From Nitrospiraceae bacterium (GTDB lineage: Bacteria > Nitrospirota > Nitrospiria > Nitrospirales > Nitrospiraceae), in contig JABFSG010000037.1 of assembly GCA_013140715.1 (NCBI GenBank), positions 1 to 46,013 of the forward strand: 46,013 bases of DNA. The letters are read 5' to 3'. Positions 8,079 through 17,747 of the stretch are shown piece after piece. Made by a program: the position numbers and the translations under genes. Under the pieces are notes generated by a model. That model was not told the origin of the DNA, ran no database searches, and saw nothing but the letters and a program-made list of their open reading frames with translations. Numbering within the stretch: the stretch's first letter is position 1; every line of letters begins with the position of its first letter.

Positions 8079-11000
8079 ATGTATTTGAAATCCATCGAGA
8101 TGGCGGGCTTTAAGTCGTTTGCGGAAGCCCGCATCCAATTTCCCGAAGGCGTCACCGCCATTGTTGGCCCAAACGGAAGCGGGAAAAGCAATGTGGTCGA
8201 TGCGATTCTTTGGGTACTCGGCGAGCAGAGCACGAAGGCCCTGCGGAGCGAGAAGATGGAAGATGTGATCTTTAACGGAACCGAAATGCGAAAGCCTCTC
8301 GGTCTTGCCGAAGTATCGCTCGTAATCAGTGGACTGGATCGAATCCACGTGGATCCCCTATCCGGTCTATCGAGCCAGCTGTCGGAATATCAAGAGCTCA
8401 TGATCACGCGCCGTCTGTATCGGAATGGCGAAAGCGAATATCTCATCAATAAGACCCTGTGCCGATTGAAGGATATCCGGAGCATTCTGCTGGACACCAG
8501 GGCCGGCACCAAGGGCCATACCGTCATTGCGCAGGGGCAAATCGATCAGATTCTGAACGCATCTCCGCAAGATAGGCGCGAATTGATCGAGGAAACCGCC
8601 GGCATCGTTCGGTATAAAAAGCAGAAAGCCGAAACCTTGCGCAAGTTGGACTCGACGCAGCAAAATCTTTTGCGGGTGCGGGACATCATTGCGGAGGTGA
8701 AAAAGCAGCTGAATTCCCTGGAGCGGCAAGCGCGGCAGGCGCGGTCCTATCAGACGTTGCATCAAGAGGCCAAGGGGCTGGAGATCCAGTTGCTGACGAA
8801 CGAATACCGGGTCCTGCGGACGAGGATCGAAGATGTCGAGTCGGAATTGCAGATCTTGGGAGACCGCGAGTCCGAGCAGTCCGCCGGTCTGGCTCGTTTG
8901 AACGCGGAACTTGAGCAGGTCAAGCTCGCAATGGGCATCGCGAGCGAAGCGATCGGGCAGCGGCGGGAGGAACTGTCGAAAATCGAACAGCAACAGGCCC
9001 AGGCGTTGACGGCTGCAGAGGTTGAGCGGAATCGGGAAGAGCTCTATGTGCAGCAGCAGAGTCAGGGGGGGCAGGAACTCGAGCGTCTGACTCAAGAGCA
9101 GAAGCAAGGCGCGACAGAGGCTGCAACTCTTGAGGATGCGCTGGCATCGCTTGAGCGTGAATGTGCGGAGCGGGAACAGGTGTTCGCAACGCTCGACCGG
9201 GAGATGAAAGAGCTGGGAGCGCAACGGTCGGCTGTGTTGGCTGAGGAGGAGCGGGGGCGTCAGGATGTGCTCAACCTGGCCGTATTGGCTGCGAATACGG
9301 AGCAGACTCTGGTGCAATTGGCCGCCCGCATTCAAGAGGCGGCGGATCGTGAAGGCCGGTTGGCTTGCGAACGGGAAGACTTTCGCTTGCAACATACGAC
9401 GGCAACGGAGAAACGCCAGGCGCTCCAACAGGCTTCCCATGGCGCCGAACAATTGGTCGCAAGCCTGCGTCGGCAGCGGCAAGCGGTGGAAGAGGGGAGC
9501 GAACGCCTGTCGTCCGAGTTGGCCGAGGTCGACCAGTTGATATTTCGTCAGTCGGAAGAAGTGGCCGCAGTAGACTCGCACCTCAGGACATTGCAGGGTG
9601 TGCTGCAGGAAGATATGGGTTATGGGCGGCGCGGCGACGAAGAGTCGACGGCGCTTAAAGCCTGTGCCGGAGTTCGCGATGCCATTGCCGAGTGGTTGGT
9701 CGTGCCTTCCGGATGGGACCGTGCGGTGGAAGCGATTTTGGGCGAGCGGGTCAGGGGATGGTTCGTCGACAGTCCCGCTGCAGCTTGTGAGGCGATCGAG
9801 TTTCTCAAGGGGAAGGACCTGGGGCGTGGCACTTTCATCCCTCAGCAGCCTCGATGGGCAGCCGGGGATACGACATCCAGCCAGTGGTGGGCCAGGATGG
9901 AGGGCTCCCCCGGTGTGGTTGGACGTGCGGTCGACATGATCCAGGCAGAGAGCCACCGTGAAGCGGCCCGTAATTACCTCTTCGATCGGATCGTATTCGT
10001 CGATACCTTGAAGGCTGCGACAGCATTGTGGGAGCAACAGCCCAACGCCGCTCCTAACGGACCTATCTTCGTGACGCGTGCAGGAGAAGTTTTGGATGCA
10101 GCCGGGGTGATTTCCGGTGGACAAGCCGGCGAAACGGGAGGGTTGTTACAGCGTCGCCGAGAAGTTCTTCGCCTGGAATCCCAGAGCGGCGCACTGACGA
10201 GGGGCATCGATGAGGGGAAGCAGCGAAGGGAGCGATTGCTGGCGCAGGGACAGGAGTTGCGCGAGCAGAGTCGGCAACTGGTCGAGTCGCTGCGCGACGC
10301 TGAAATGCAGGAGCTCTCGTTGCGAAAAGACGAAGCCGGGCTTCAGCAAGTGTTGGGAGATTTGACTCAGCGGATCGAAACATTGATGAGCGATGCGCAG
10401 CGAGGCTCGGCGGAAGCGCAGCGCCTCGAACAGGAGGTGCGATCCGGCGAAGCGCAACTGGCGCAATGGATGGCGGAGAAGGCCGGTCAGGAAACCGGGC
10501 TCAATCGTGTGCATGAGCGGGTCCGGCAGATCGATCTTCATATGCAGGAGCTTCAACAGCGGTGTACAGAGGCGCAATTGGTGGCGCAGGATATCCGGAC
10601 GACCCGCGAACATCGCCATCGCGATCTTTTACGGATTCAGCAACAGCAACAGGAGGCGGTCGCGCGCATTGAGACCTTGACGCGCCATGTCGGGGGACTC
10701 ACAGCTTCAATTGAACAAAGCCGGACCGAACGTGAGCGCCAGGAGGATCGTTGCCGTGAATTCGGCGAGTCGGTAGCACAGGGGAAGGCTCGGTTGGTTG
10801 AGATGCAGGAGCGACAGGCTCAGGATATGGCGGCGGCGCACAAACTGGATGTCGGGTTGGAGGACGTCCGTCGTTCGTTGTCCTCCCTTCGCGAATCGCG
10901 TATGGAGGTGGAGGTCAGGAAGGCCGAAATTCGAGTGCAATTGGGGACGGTCGAATCCACGCTTTTGGGAACCTACCAAGTCGATCTCGCGACACTGCAC

Positions 11001-11765
11001 GATCGACCCTCCGTGGAGTTGACGCCTGAGCATCCGGCCACTGGGGAAGAGCCGATTCCGGAAAGCCAACCGGCAGTCGATGAGGCTGTGCTACGGGAAC
11101 AGTTGCAGAAGATTCGCGAGAAACTCGATCGCCTGGGGCCGATCAATTTGGCGGCCATTCAGGAGCATCAGGAATTGGATGAACGGTATCGATTCCTGAC
11201 GACGCAAGAACAAGACCTCTCCACGTCCATCGGCTCGCTCAAAGAAATCATTCAGCACATCAACCGCACAACAAAAGACATGTTCGCCAGCACTTTTACC
11301 GAGCTCCAACAGAAATTCAGCGAGGTGTTCGTGAAGCTCTTCCCCGGTGGCCGGGCGGAACTGCAGCTGGTCGAGGCGCCGGCGGATGAGACGGCAGAAG
11401 GGACTGGACCACAGGAACCGGGAGTCGATATCGTGGTGCAACCACCGGGCAAACGCTTAAAGAGCATCACCATGCTCTCGGGCGGTGAGAAGACCTTGAC
11501 GGCAATGGCGTTGCTCTTCGCGAGCTTCCTAATCAGGCCGACGCCGTTCTGCATTCTCGACGAAATCGACGCGCCGCTGGACGAAGAGAACGTCGGACGT
11601 TTTACCGGCGTATTGCGTGAACTTTCTCAAGACGCGCAATTTCTGGTCATCACCCACAGTAAGCAGACGATGGCGATTGCAGACTCGTTGTTTGGAGTCA
11701 CTATGGAGGAGCCTGGTATCTCCAAGGTCGTCTCGGTGAGATTGGGGAACTTGCAGTCGGCCTGA
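8079..11765 (+). CDS. smc: Chromosome segregation protein SMC
   Basis: Structural maintenance of chromosomes ATPase, 1228 residues, which organises and segregates the chromosome, normally with ScpA and ScpB. Both head halves are intact: Walker A GPNGSGKS at residues 30-37, and near the C-terminus the signature LSGGEKTLTA followed by Walker B FCILDEIDAPLDEEN. Between them are two long coiled-coil arms rich in Glu, Gln and Arg, and a hinge around residues 530-690 (for example AILGERVRGWFVDS and GEVLDAAGVISGG). The start with GAAGGAG seven bases upstream is preferred over an ATG 21 bases earlier. No scpA or scpB is in the window. Confidence 0.95.
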   Translation: MYLKSIEMAGFKSFAEARIQFPEGVTAIVGPNGSGKSNVVDAILWVLGEQSTKALRSEKMEDVIFNGTEMRKPLGLAEVSLVISGLDRIHVDPLSGLSSQLSEYQELMITRRLYRNGESEYLINKTLCRLKDIRSILLDTRAGTKGHTVIAQGQIDQILNASPQDRRELIEETAGIVRYKKQKAETLRKLDSTQQNLLRVRDIIAEVKKQLNSLERQARQARSYQTLHQEAKGLEIQLLTNEYRVLRTRIEDVESELQILGDRESEQSAGLARLNAELEQVKLAMGIASEAIGQRREELSKIEQQQAQALTAAEVERNREELYVQQQSQGGQELERLTQEQKQGATEAATLEDALASLERECAEREQVFATLDREMKELGAQRSAVLAEEERGRQDVLNLAVLAANTEQTLVQLAARIQEAADREGRLACEREDFRLQHTTATEKRQALQQASHGAEQLVASLRRQRQAVEEGSERLSSELAEVDQLIFRQSEEVAAVDSHLRTLQGVLQEDMGYGRRGDEESTALKACAGVRDAIAEWLVVPSGWDRAVEAILGERVRGWFVDSPAAACEAIEFLKGKDLGRGTFIPQQPRWAAGDTTSSQWWARMEGSPGVVGRAVDMIQAESHREAARNYLFDRIVFVDTLKAATALWEQQPNAAPNGPIFVTRAGEVLDAAGVISGGQAGETGGLLQRRREVLRLESQSGALTRGIDEGKQRRERLLAQGQELREQSRQLVESLRDAEMQELSLRKDEAGLQQVLGDLTQRIETLMSDAQRGSAEAQRLEQEVRSGEAQLAQWMAEKAGQETGLNRVHERVRQIDLHMQELQQRCTEAQLVAQDIRTTREHRHRDLLRIQQQQQEAVARIETLTRHVGGLTASIEQSRTERERQEDRCREFGESVAQGKARLVEMQERQAQDMAAAHKLDVGLEDVRRSLSSLRESRMEVEVRKAEIRVQLGTVESTLLGTYQVDLATLHDRPSVELTPEHPATGEEPIPESQPAVDEAVLREQLQKIREKLDRLGPINLAAIQEHQELDERYRFLTTQEQDLSTSIGSLKEIIQHINRTTKDMFASTFTELQQKFSEVFVKLFPGGRAELQLVEAPADETAEGTGPQEPGVDIVVQPPGKRLKSITMLSGGEKTLTAMALLFASFLIRPTPFCILDEIDAPLDEENVGRFTGVLRELSQDAQFLVITHSKQTMAIADSLFGVTMEEPGISKVVSVRLGNLQSA

Positions 11766-11821
11766 GTAGGCCAGATCGTCTAAAACATCCATACTTCAGA
11801 GGACTTCCGACTCTCTCTTTC

Positions 11822-11851
11822 TTGACGTCCGAGCAGGGGGTCTGCTATATA
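11822..11851 (+). promoter_or_regulatory. Candidate sigma-70 promoter for the hopanoid/Mla run
   Basis: TTGACG at 11822-11827 and TATATA at 11846-11851 are separated by 18 bases. The site lies about 105 bases before the shc start, in the gap after smc. Confidence 0.55.
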
Positions 11852-11956
11852 CCCCAAGCGTGCAGCTCTCTGGGCATGCGCCCCTAGATTGAACCTTACG
11901 AGGGCTAGATGGGGTGGGGTGCCATTCCTATTTCCGTTGTTCACAGATCGATATAA

Positions 11957-14131
11957 ATGAAACTGATTCGAACACTTCTGGATCGTCTTTCCGATAGTCT
12001 CTTTGTCTCCGTTCCGGAGATGCGCGGGTTGGCGGCTGAACCATCGAACATTCCTCCGTTGCGTCTGGTCTCGGACAAGCCCCTGCTTTCGGCGCCGGTC
12101 GATACTGCGGCCCGTCGCCCAGCCAATCCGATCAGCCAGATGGATGCGCTCGACGATGCGGTCAGGCGCAGTCAAGCCTGGTTTTTATCCAGACAAGATA
12201 CAGCAGAGGGGTACTGGGTTGCAGAGCTTGAAGCAGATACCACGTTGACTGCCGAGTATCTCATGCTGCGGCGGTTTCTCGATCGGGTTGATCCGGAGCG
12301 AGAGCGTCGAGCGGTCCATTATCTCCGCGCCATGCAGTTGCCCGATGGGGGCTGGCCGATTTTCTACGGAGGGCCTTCAGAGATCAGCGCCTCGGTGAAG
12401 GCCTATTTTGCGTTGAAGTTGAGCGGGGTGTCGGTAGATGAGCCCTTCATGGTGCGAGCCAAGGACTGTATCCTCGCGAAGGGTGGAGTTGTACAAGCGA
12501 ATGTGTTTACCAAAATCGCGCTGGCGCTGTTTGACCAATACGACTGGGAAGGCATCCCTCACATGCCGGTCGAGCTGATGCTGCTTCCGAAGGGATTTTA
12601 CTTTAATATCTATGCTATTTCCTATTGGTCCCGCGCCGTTTTAGTTCCATTACTGATTATTTTCGCACACCGCCCGGTGTGTCGGATCCCGCGGGAGCAG
12701 GGGATCGAGGAGTTGTATCTTGTTCCCCGCAAGGAGATCCGTTATTGGAAATTTCCGCCGTTCAATAAAGATCAAAAGTGGTTCACCCCGCACAATCTCT
12801 TTGTCGCACTGGATGCGATGCTGAAGCTCTACGACCGAATGCCTCTCTTGTGGCTGCGCGAAAAAGCGGTGCATCGCACCGCGACTTGGATGTTGGAACA
12901 TATCAAAGGCAGCGGTGGACTGGGGGCTATTTATCCGGCGATGAGCAATTCGATCATAGCGCTGCAGTGCTTGGGGTATCAGGTCGACGATCCCCTGGTG
13001 CGAAAGGCGTTCCACGAAATCGAAGCATTGGAAGTCTACGACAAGGCTTCGATCGGCGATCAACGCGTCGATACACTCCATCTTCAGCCGTGCCACTCTC
13101 CTATCTGGGATACGGCATTACTGCTGAATGCCTTGATCGAGACCGGCATGCCGCAGGATCACCCTTCCCTCCAGAAAGCGGCTGCCTATTTGGTCTCACG
13201 CCAGACACAAACGGTGGGAGATTGGAAGTTCTCGTCTCCCGATGCAGAACCTGGGGGCTGGTATTTTCAGTTTGAGAACGAGCTGTACCCCGATGTGGAT
13301 GACTCGGCTGTGGTGTTGATGGGGCTGTCAAAAATTCAGATGCCCCAGACGACGGATTTACAGCAATCTATTCAGCGGGGGATGAAGTGGGTGCTCGCCA
13401 TGCAGGGGTCCGATGGAGGGTGGGGCGCATACGACAAGGACAACAACCGCATTGTTTTCAACTATATCCCGTTTGCCGACCACCATGCCCTGCTCGATCC
13501 GAGCACGTCAGACTTGACCGGACGCTGTCTTGAGATGCTCGCAGCGCTGGGCTACGATCAGACGCACCCCGCCGTGGCGCCGGCTCTTCGGTTTCTTAAG
13601 CGCGAGCAGGAGGCAGACGGTAGTTGGTTCGGCCGGTGGGGCGTCAATTATATCTATGGCACATGGTCCGTCCTCGCCGGTCTTCATGCGATTGGAGAGG
13701 ATCTCTCGAAACCCTATGTCCGTCGTGCGGTCACCTGGCTTGAATCGAAACAGAATCCCGATGGTGGGTGGGGCGAGTCCTGCTTGTCTTACGGCGATCC
13801 AGCATGGAGCGGAAAGGGCGATAGTACGCCTTCCCAAACGGCTTGGGCCATCATGGGGCTTATGTCGGCAGGGATGACCGATGCCTTCAGCGTCGCTCGT
13901 GGAGTGCAGTATCTGCTCCGCCATCAAACGAAAGATGGGTCGTGGGAAGAGGTCCGCCATACAGGCACCGGATTCCCCCGGGTGTTTTATCTCCGCTACC
14001 ATTGGTATTGTCAATATTTCCCCTTATGGGCCTTGGCGATGTATCGGAATCTGCGGACGCGCGGAAAGATGCGGGCTGATGAAGTACGGCAGCAGGTTCT
14101 CGCGTCCGGGTGTCATCGAGCCGGCCATTGA
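11957..14131 (+). CDS. shc: Squalene-hopene cyclase
   Basis: Cyclises squalene to hopene, the skeleton of bacterial hopanoids, at the membrane surface (also named HpnF). The 724-residue length is slightly above the usual 630-680 because of an extra N-terminal stretch of about 50 residues. The catalytic acid motif DVDD is at residues 446-449 (in LYPDVDDSAV). Several QW repeats are visible, for example QLPDGGWP, QGSDGGWGAYD, QEADGSWFGRWG, QNPDGGWGES and QTKDGSWEE. It starts a same-strand run with hpnG and the Mla genes. A close homologue cyclising another terpenoid is possible, but the hpnG and hpnH genes nearby favour hopene. Confidence 0.95.
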   Translation: MKLIRTLLDRLSDSLFVSVPEMRGLAAEPSNIPPLRLVSDKPLLSAPVDTAARRPANPISQMDALDDAVRRSQAWFLSRQDTAEGYWVAELEADTTLTAEYLMLRRFLDRVDPERERRAVHYLRAMQLPDGGWPIFYGGPSEISASVKAYFALKLSGVSVDEPFMVRAKDCILAKGGVVQANVFTKIALALFDQYDWEGIPHMPVELMLLPKGFYFNIYAISYWSRAVLVPLLIIFAHRPVCRIPREQGIEELYLVPRKEIRYWKFPPFNKDQKWFTPHNLFVALDAMLKLYDRMPLLWLREKAVHRTATWMLEHIKGSGGLGAIYPAMSNSIIALQCLGYQVDDPLVRKAFHEIEALEVYDKASIGDQRVDTLHLQPCHSPIWDTALLLNALIETGMPQDHPSLQKAAAYLVSRQTQTVGDWKFSSPDAEPGGWYFQFENELYPDVDDSAVVLMGLSKIQMPQTTDLQQSIQRGMKWVLAMQGSDGGWGAYDKDNNRIVFNYIPFADHHALLDPSTSDLTGRCLEMLAALGYDQTHPAVAPALRFLKREQEADGSWFGRWGVNYIYGTWSVLAGLHAIGEDLSKPYVRRAVTWLESKQNPDGGWGESCLSYGDPAWSGKGDSTPSQTAWAIMGLMSAGMTDAFSVARGVQYLLRHQTKDGSWEEVRHTGTGFPRVFYLRYHWYCQYFPLWALAMYRNLRTRGKMRADEVRQQVLASGCHRAGH

Positions 14132-14157
14132 ATACTCCGTTGCCGACGTCCGTTGGC

Positions 14158-14955
14158 ATGGAGCACCCCCCTTCAGGATCTGCGGTGAATCCCGTCGCTA
14201 TCTTCGCTGCAACTCGCTGGGAACTCCAGGCCGTTCGCCGTGCACTCGCGATGGATCATATTACAACCATTGCCGGAGTCCGTTGCCATATTGGGCAAAG
14301 AGGGGGCCGCACCTATTGGCTTATTCAAACCGGTGTCGGTCCCAGTGCGGCAACTGCTGTTGCAGGAAAAGTGCTGAAGGCACAGGCCATATCGCTCGTC
14401 ATGTCGACGGGTTTCGCCTGCGCCCTCGTGCCGGCTCAGGTGGGAGACCTTCTCATCGGCACATCGGTGTCTTCCGTGCAGACTGAGGGAGACTGGACGG
14501 TGGGCGCCGATCCTGTGCCCTGCGATGAGACGGTACGGGGAGGGCTTCTCGTTGTGGCGCAGGATGCGGGGTTGGTTGCACGGGTCGGAACCTTCGTGTC
14601 GTCGGAAACCGTGGTCTGTCAGGCGGAGGGAAAGCGAAGGTTGCAACGGCTGACCGGTGCAACTGCGCTGGATATGGAAAGTGCGGCGGTGGCGGCGGTC
14701 GCTCAGGAGCAGGGTCTATCCATGGCGATTGTGCGGACCGTCTCCGATTTGGTGGACGAGGATCTCCCTCTTGACTTCAACCTCTTTCTCAGGCCCACTG
14801 GCTGGGTCAAGGGTATGCAGGAGCTGATCGGCCGCCCTTCCAGCTTCGCGGGGCTGAATCGGCTGCGAAAGCAGAGCCAGGTGGCAGCGGATCGATTGAC
14901 GGAATGGTTTCAGTTCTATGCGGAGACCGACAGTAAATCTCTTCTGTCCAGATAA
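14158..14955 (+). CDS. hpnG: Hopanoid-associated nucleosidase/phosphorylase HpnG
   Basis: Member of the purine nucleoside phosphorylase/nucleosidase superfamily, 265 residues. In hopanoid producers HpnG removes adenine from adenosylhopane to give a ribosylhopane. Visible motifs are TGVGPSAATAVA, the strand VMSTGFACALVPAQVGDLLIG-like core, and ALDMESAAVAAVAQEQG, where the Glu is the nucleoside-ribose contact of the superfamily. It lies directly behind shc. An in-frame GTG at 14110 overlapping the shc end would add 16 residues; I prefer the ATG at 14158 but neither start has a strong ribosome site. Its reaction partner HpnH is encoded at 23.9 kb. A general MTA/SAH nucleosidase is the alternative reading. 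Confidence 0.85.
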   Translation: MEHPPSGSAVNPVAIFAATRWELQAVRRALAMDHITTIAGVRCHIGQRGGRTYWLIQTGVGPSAATAVAGKVLKAQAISLVMSTGFACALVPAQVGDLLIGTSVSSVQTEGDWTVGADPVPCDETVRGGLLVVAQDAGLVARVGTFVSSETVVCQAEGKRRLQRLTGATALDMESAAVAAVAQEQGLSMAIVRTVSDLVDEDLPLDFNLFLRPTGWVKGMQELIGRPSSFAGLNRLRKQSQVAADRLTEWFQFYAETDSKSLLSR

Positions 14956-14969
14956 CCGATGAGTAACCA

Positions 14970-15740
14970 ATGACAAACGTGATTGAACAGTTGGGACAGT
15001 GGGCCGTCGGTCGTGTGCGGGAGATGGGCCGCATGCTGTTGTTTCTGCTGTCGGCTTTTGCCTGGCTGGTGAGGCCTCCGTTCCGGTTCCATCAATTTAT
15101 GAAGCAGCTCCACTTTATCGGATACAAGTCCGTGTTCGTCGTCGTGCTCACGGCCGGATTTACGGGAATGGTGTTGGCGCTTCAAGGCTATTACAGCTTG
15201 CGGAAATTTGGCTCCGAAGGGTTGTTGGGCTCTGCAGTGGCGTTGAGCATGATCCGGGAACTGGGGCCGGTGTTGGCGGCATTGATGGTGACGGCGCGCG
15301 CCGGATCCGCCATGACCGCTGAAATCGGCATTATGCGGATTACGGAACAGATCGATGCGCTCGATACCATGGCCATCAATCCGATGCAATATTTGGTTGC
15401 GCCAAAATTGGTGGGAGGGTTGATCGGGGTTCCGCTGCTCGTCGCGTTGTTCGATGTGGTCGGTATTTACGGCGGCTCCCTCGTCGGAGTGGACCTATTG
15501 GGCGTAAGCGAAGGGGCCTATTGGAACTCGATGGAATCGGCCGTGGAATGGAAAGATGTGTACGGCGGCATTCTGAAGTCGGTTAGTTTCGGACTGATCG
15601 TCAGTTGGGTTTGTTGTTATAAAGGGTTCTATACAAGGCAGAGCGCTGAGGGACTCGGGCGTGCGACGACGGAGGCGGTAGTTCTCTCGTCGGTGCTTAT
15701 CCTTGTATGCGACTATTTCCTGACCTCGGTCTTGCTGTAA
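14970..15740 (+). CDS. mlaE: MlaE-like ABC transporter permease
   Basis: Inner-membrane permease of the Mla/Ttg2 lipid transport system, 256 residues. The family hallmark is the cytoplasmic motif region SMIRELGPVLAALMVTAR followed by GSAMTAEIGIMRITEQIDAL. About five to six hydrophobic segments cover the rest. It starts 14 bases after hpnG and is followed by mlaF, mlaD and mlaC in the same order as in Proteobacteria. No STAS-domain mlaB is seen. The cargo is normally phospholipid moving between the inner and outer membranes; the position behind hopanoid genes makes hopanoid cargo an inference to test. Confidence 0.92.
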   Translation: MTNVIEQLGQWAVGRVREMGRMLLFLLSAFAWLVRPPFRFHQFMKQLHFIGYKSVFVVVLTAGFTGMVLALQGYYSLRKFGSEGLLGSAVALSMIRELGPVLAALMVTARAGSAMTAEIGIMRITEQIDALDTMAINPMQYLVAPKLVGGLIGVPLLVALFDVVGIYGGSLVGVDLLGVSEGAYWNSMESAVEWKDVYGGILKSVSFGLIVSWVCCYKGFYTRQSAEGLGRATTEAVVLSSVLILVCDYFLTSVLL

Positions 15741-15745
15741 TACCC

Positions 15746-16501
15746 ATGATCAGGCTGGTCGGGGTCGAAAAAAAACTTGGTGGACAGCCGGTGCTCCAGG
15801 GAGTCGATCTTTCGATCCCCGTCGGCAAGCTCACGACCATTATCGGCCGCAGCGGAGAAGGAAAGAGCGTGCTTCTCAAGCACATGATCGGGCTTCTGCA
15901 GCCGGATCGCGGCGAGGTGTGGGTCGGCGACGTGGAAATATCCCGTCTGTCTGGGACGCGCTTAAACGATGTGCGCAAACGGTTCGCGATGCTCTTTCAA
16001 GGCGCCGCCCTGTTCGACTCCCTCTCGGTGTTCGAGAATGTGGCCTTCCCGTTGCGGGAGAAGTTGCGCATGAAGGGGCCGGGAGTGACGAAGCGGGTTG
16101 AGGAAAAACTGGGGGAGGTCGGATTGGCGGGGATGGGACACAAGTTTCCCGCCGAGTTGAGCGGCGGCATGCGAAAGCGGGCTGGGTTGGCGCGTGCGTT
16201 GGTCATGGAGCCGGAGATCATTCTTTTCGACGAACCAACGACCGGCTTGGATCCTTTGATGGCGAAGTCGATTCATGATTTGATTGTCACCATGCAGCAG
16301 CGGTTCGGCTTTACCGCAATTATGGTCAGCCATGAAATTCCGGAGATCTTCGGAATTTCCGATTGGGTGGCAATGCTGAGAAAAGGCAAAATTGCCTTGA
16401 TGGCCACGGCCGCAGAGTTCCAGCGGACGACCGATCCGGAAATTCAGGAATTCATTTCAGTCGGTGGAACTGTAGCGTTACCCGGTTCGCTCGCTGGGTG
16501 A
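15746..16501 (+). CDS. mlaF: MlaF-like ABC transporter ATP-binding protein
   Basis: ATPase partner of MlaE, 251 residues, cytoplasmic. Walker A GRSGEGKS is at residues 34-41, the signature is LSGGMRKRAGLARAL, and Walker B with catalytic Glu is IILFDEPTTGLDP. The switch His is in IMVSHEIPE. The LSGGMRKR form with Met-Arg is typical of the MlaF/Ttg2A group. The start at 15746 lies six bases after the mlaE stop; a longer in-frame form overlapping mlaE is possible but would not begin with the normal family N-terminus. Confidence 0.93.
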   Translation: MIRLVGVEKKLGGQPVLQGVDLSIPVGKLTTIIGRSGEGKSVLLKHMIGLLQPDRGEVWVGDVEISRLSGTRLNDVRKRFAMLFQGAALFDSLSVFENVAFPLREKLRMKGPGVTKRVEEKLGEVGLAGMGHKFPAELSGGMRKRAGLARALVMEPEIILFDEPTTGLDPLMAKSIHDLIVTMQQRFGFTAIMVSHEIPEIFGISDWVAMLRKGKIALMATAAEFQRTTDPEIQEFISVGGTVALPGSLAG

Positions 16502-16517
16502 GGGAGGAGCACCGAAG

Positions 16518-16961
16518 ATGGAGAAAACCAAGCTGGAGATGGTGGTCGGTGTGTTTGTGCTCGTCGGCGTCTTGTGCCTTGCGTATCTGTCGATCAAGCT
16601 CGGAAAACTCGAGATGATTGGCGGCGATGTCTACGAAGTTGAGGCGCAGTTCAACAGCGCCTCGGGGCTCAAGCCTGGTTCGACGATCGAAATTGCCGGC
16701 GTCGAGGTCGGCCGGGTCCGAGGAATTACGCTCGTCGAGGACCGTGCAAAGGTAAAATTGGCGGTTAATAAGACGGTGAAACTCTATACGGACACCTTTG
16801 CCTCCATCAAGACGCGGGGCATTATCGGAGAAAAGTTTCTGGCTCTGGCTCCGGGAGGGGGTGGCGATCCGCTCAAACCGGGAGATATGATACGCGACAC
16901 CGAGTCGGGCCTCGATCTTGAGGAATTGGTGAGCCAGTACGTGCACGGCAAAGTGAACTGA
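16518..16961 (+). CDS. mlaD: MlaD-like MCE-domain protein
   Basis: Inner-membrane-anchored substrate-binding subunit of 147 residues. A single TM helix (about 7-27) is followed by one MCE domain (YEVEAQFNSASGLKPGSTIE and IAGVEVGRVRGI), which in MlaD forms a hexameric ring with a hydrophobic pore in the periplasm. The length fits a minimal MlaD without the long helical extension of YebT or PqiB types. A strong ribosome site (GGAGGAG) precedes the ATG, 17 bases after mlaF. Confidence 0.9.
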   Translation: MEKTKLEMVVGVFVLVGVLCLAYLSIKLGKLEMIGGDVYEVEAQFNSASGLKPGSTIEIAGVEVGRVRGITLVEDRAKVKLAVNKTVKLYTDTFASIKTRGIIGEKFLALAPGGGGDPLKPGDMIRDTESGLDLEELVSQYVHGKVN

Positions 16962-16969
16962 CCTAACGA

Positions 16970-17049
16970 GTTTATTTGGTTGAGTTGGGTTGAGCGAAAC
17001 TAACCAGATGAACAAAACAACCCAAATCAATCAAACAAACTAAATAAAC
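16970..17049. repeat. AT-rich inverted repeat between mlaD and mlaC
   Basis: GTTTATTT at 16970-16977 is inverted as AAATAAAC at 17042-17049, and GGGTTG at 16987 as CAACCC at 17018. The arms are runs of TTGGTT/AACAAA words unlike the surrounding GC-rich coding DNA. A similar repeat is at 39600-39714. Confidence 0.65.
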
Positions 17050-17079
17050 CGAATAACATTTTGTACAGACGGAGGAGAC

Positions 17080-17730
17080 ATGGAGATCAAGGGATCTGCC
17101 GCGAGAGAAGCGCAGCGATGGAGTTGGGGCAGCGTCGTAAGCGGGATGGTCGGTCTGCTGTTGCTTGGCGTGGTTGCGGTTCAGCCGGCAACGGCTGGCG
17201 GCGCGACGGATGCCATGAAACACACCATCGACGAGGTGCTCACTACCATTCGGGACAAGGAGCTCAAACAGTCCGGGAAAGCTGAAGAACGCCGGCAGAA
17301 GTTGGAACAGATTGTCGGAGACCGGTTCGACTATCAGGAAATGTCGAGGCGATCGCTGGGCGCTCCCTGGAGTACCTTATCCGATAAGGACAAACAAGAA
17401 TTCGTCGCACTATTTCAGACCCTCTTGACCAATTCGTATGCCGATAAGATCGAGTCCTACTCTGGAGAGGGTGTGAAGTACATTAATGAACGGATTGAGA
17501 ATGATTATGCGGAGGTCAGGACCAAGGTGTTGACGGGCAAGGTCGAAATTCCGCTCGACTATCGTTTGCTCAACAAGGGCGGTGATTGGCGAGTATACGA
17601 CGTGGTGGTGGACGGTGTCAGTTTAGTCAATAATTACCGGGGGCAGTTTTCAAAGATCCTCCGGTCTTCAAGCTATGCCGACCTGGTCGATCAGCTTCGC
17701 AAGAAATCCGATAAGATCAAAGCCCAGTAA
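17080..17730 (+). CDS. mlaC: MlaC/Ttg2D-like periplasmic lipid-binding protein
   Basis: Soluble periplasmic shuttle of the Mla system, 216 residues. It has an N-terminal signal segment (hydrophobic stretch MVGLLLLGVVAVQPATA) and then the MlaC fold with the recognisable FDYQEMSRRSLGAPWSTLS, FVALFQTLLTNSYADKI and later YDVVVDGVSLVNNYRGQF. Strong ribosome site GGAGGAG. It is separated from mlaD by an AT-rich inverted repeat, but the gene order argues for one operon. Confidence 0.92.
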   Translation: MEIKGSAAREAQRWSWGSVVSGMVGLLLLGVVAVQPATAGGATDAMKHTIDEVLTTIRDKELKQSGKAEERRQKLEQIVGDRFDYQEMSRRSLGAPWSTLSDKDKQEFVALFQTLLTNSYADKIESYSGEGVKYINERIENDYAEVRTKVLTGKVEIPLDYRLLNKGGDWRVYDVVVDGVSLVNNYRGQFSKILRSSSYADLVDQLRKKSDKIKAQ

Positions 17731-17747
17731 CCCTCTCCAGGAATTTC

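Noticed and set aside
8367-10124. Long open frame (585 codons) on the minus strand inside smc
   Set aside because: It lies wholly antisense to a certain SMC gene, and its Leu/Arg/Pro-rich sequence is the mirror of coiled-coil codons. No domain is visible.
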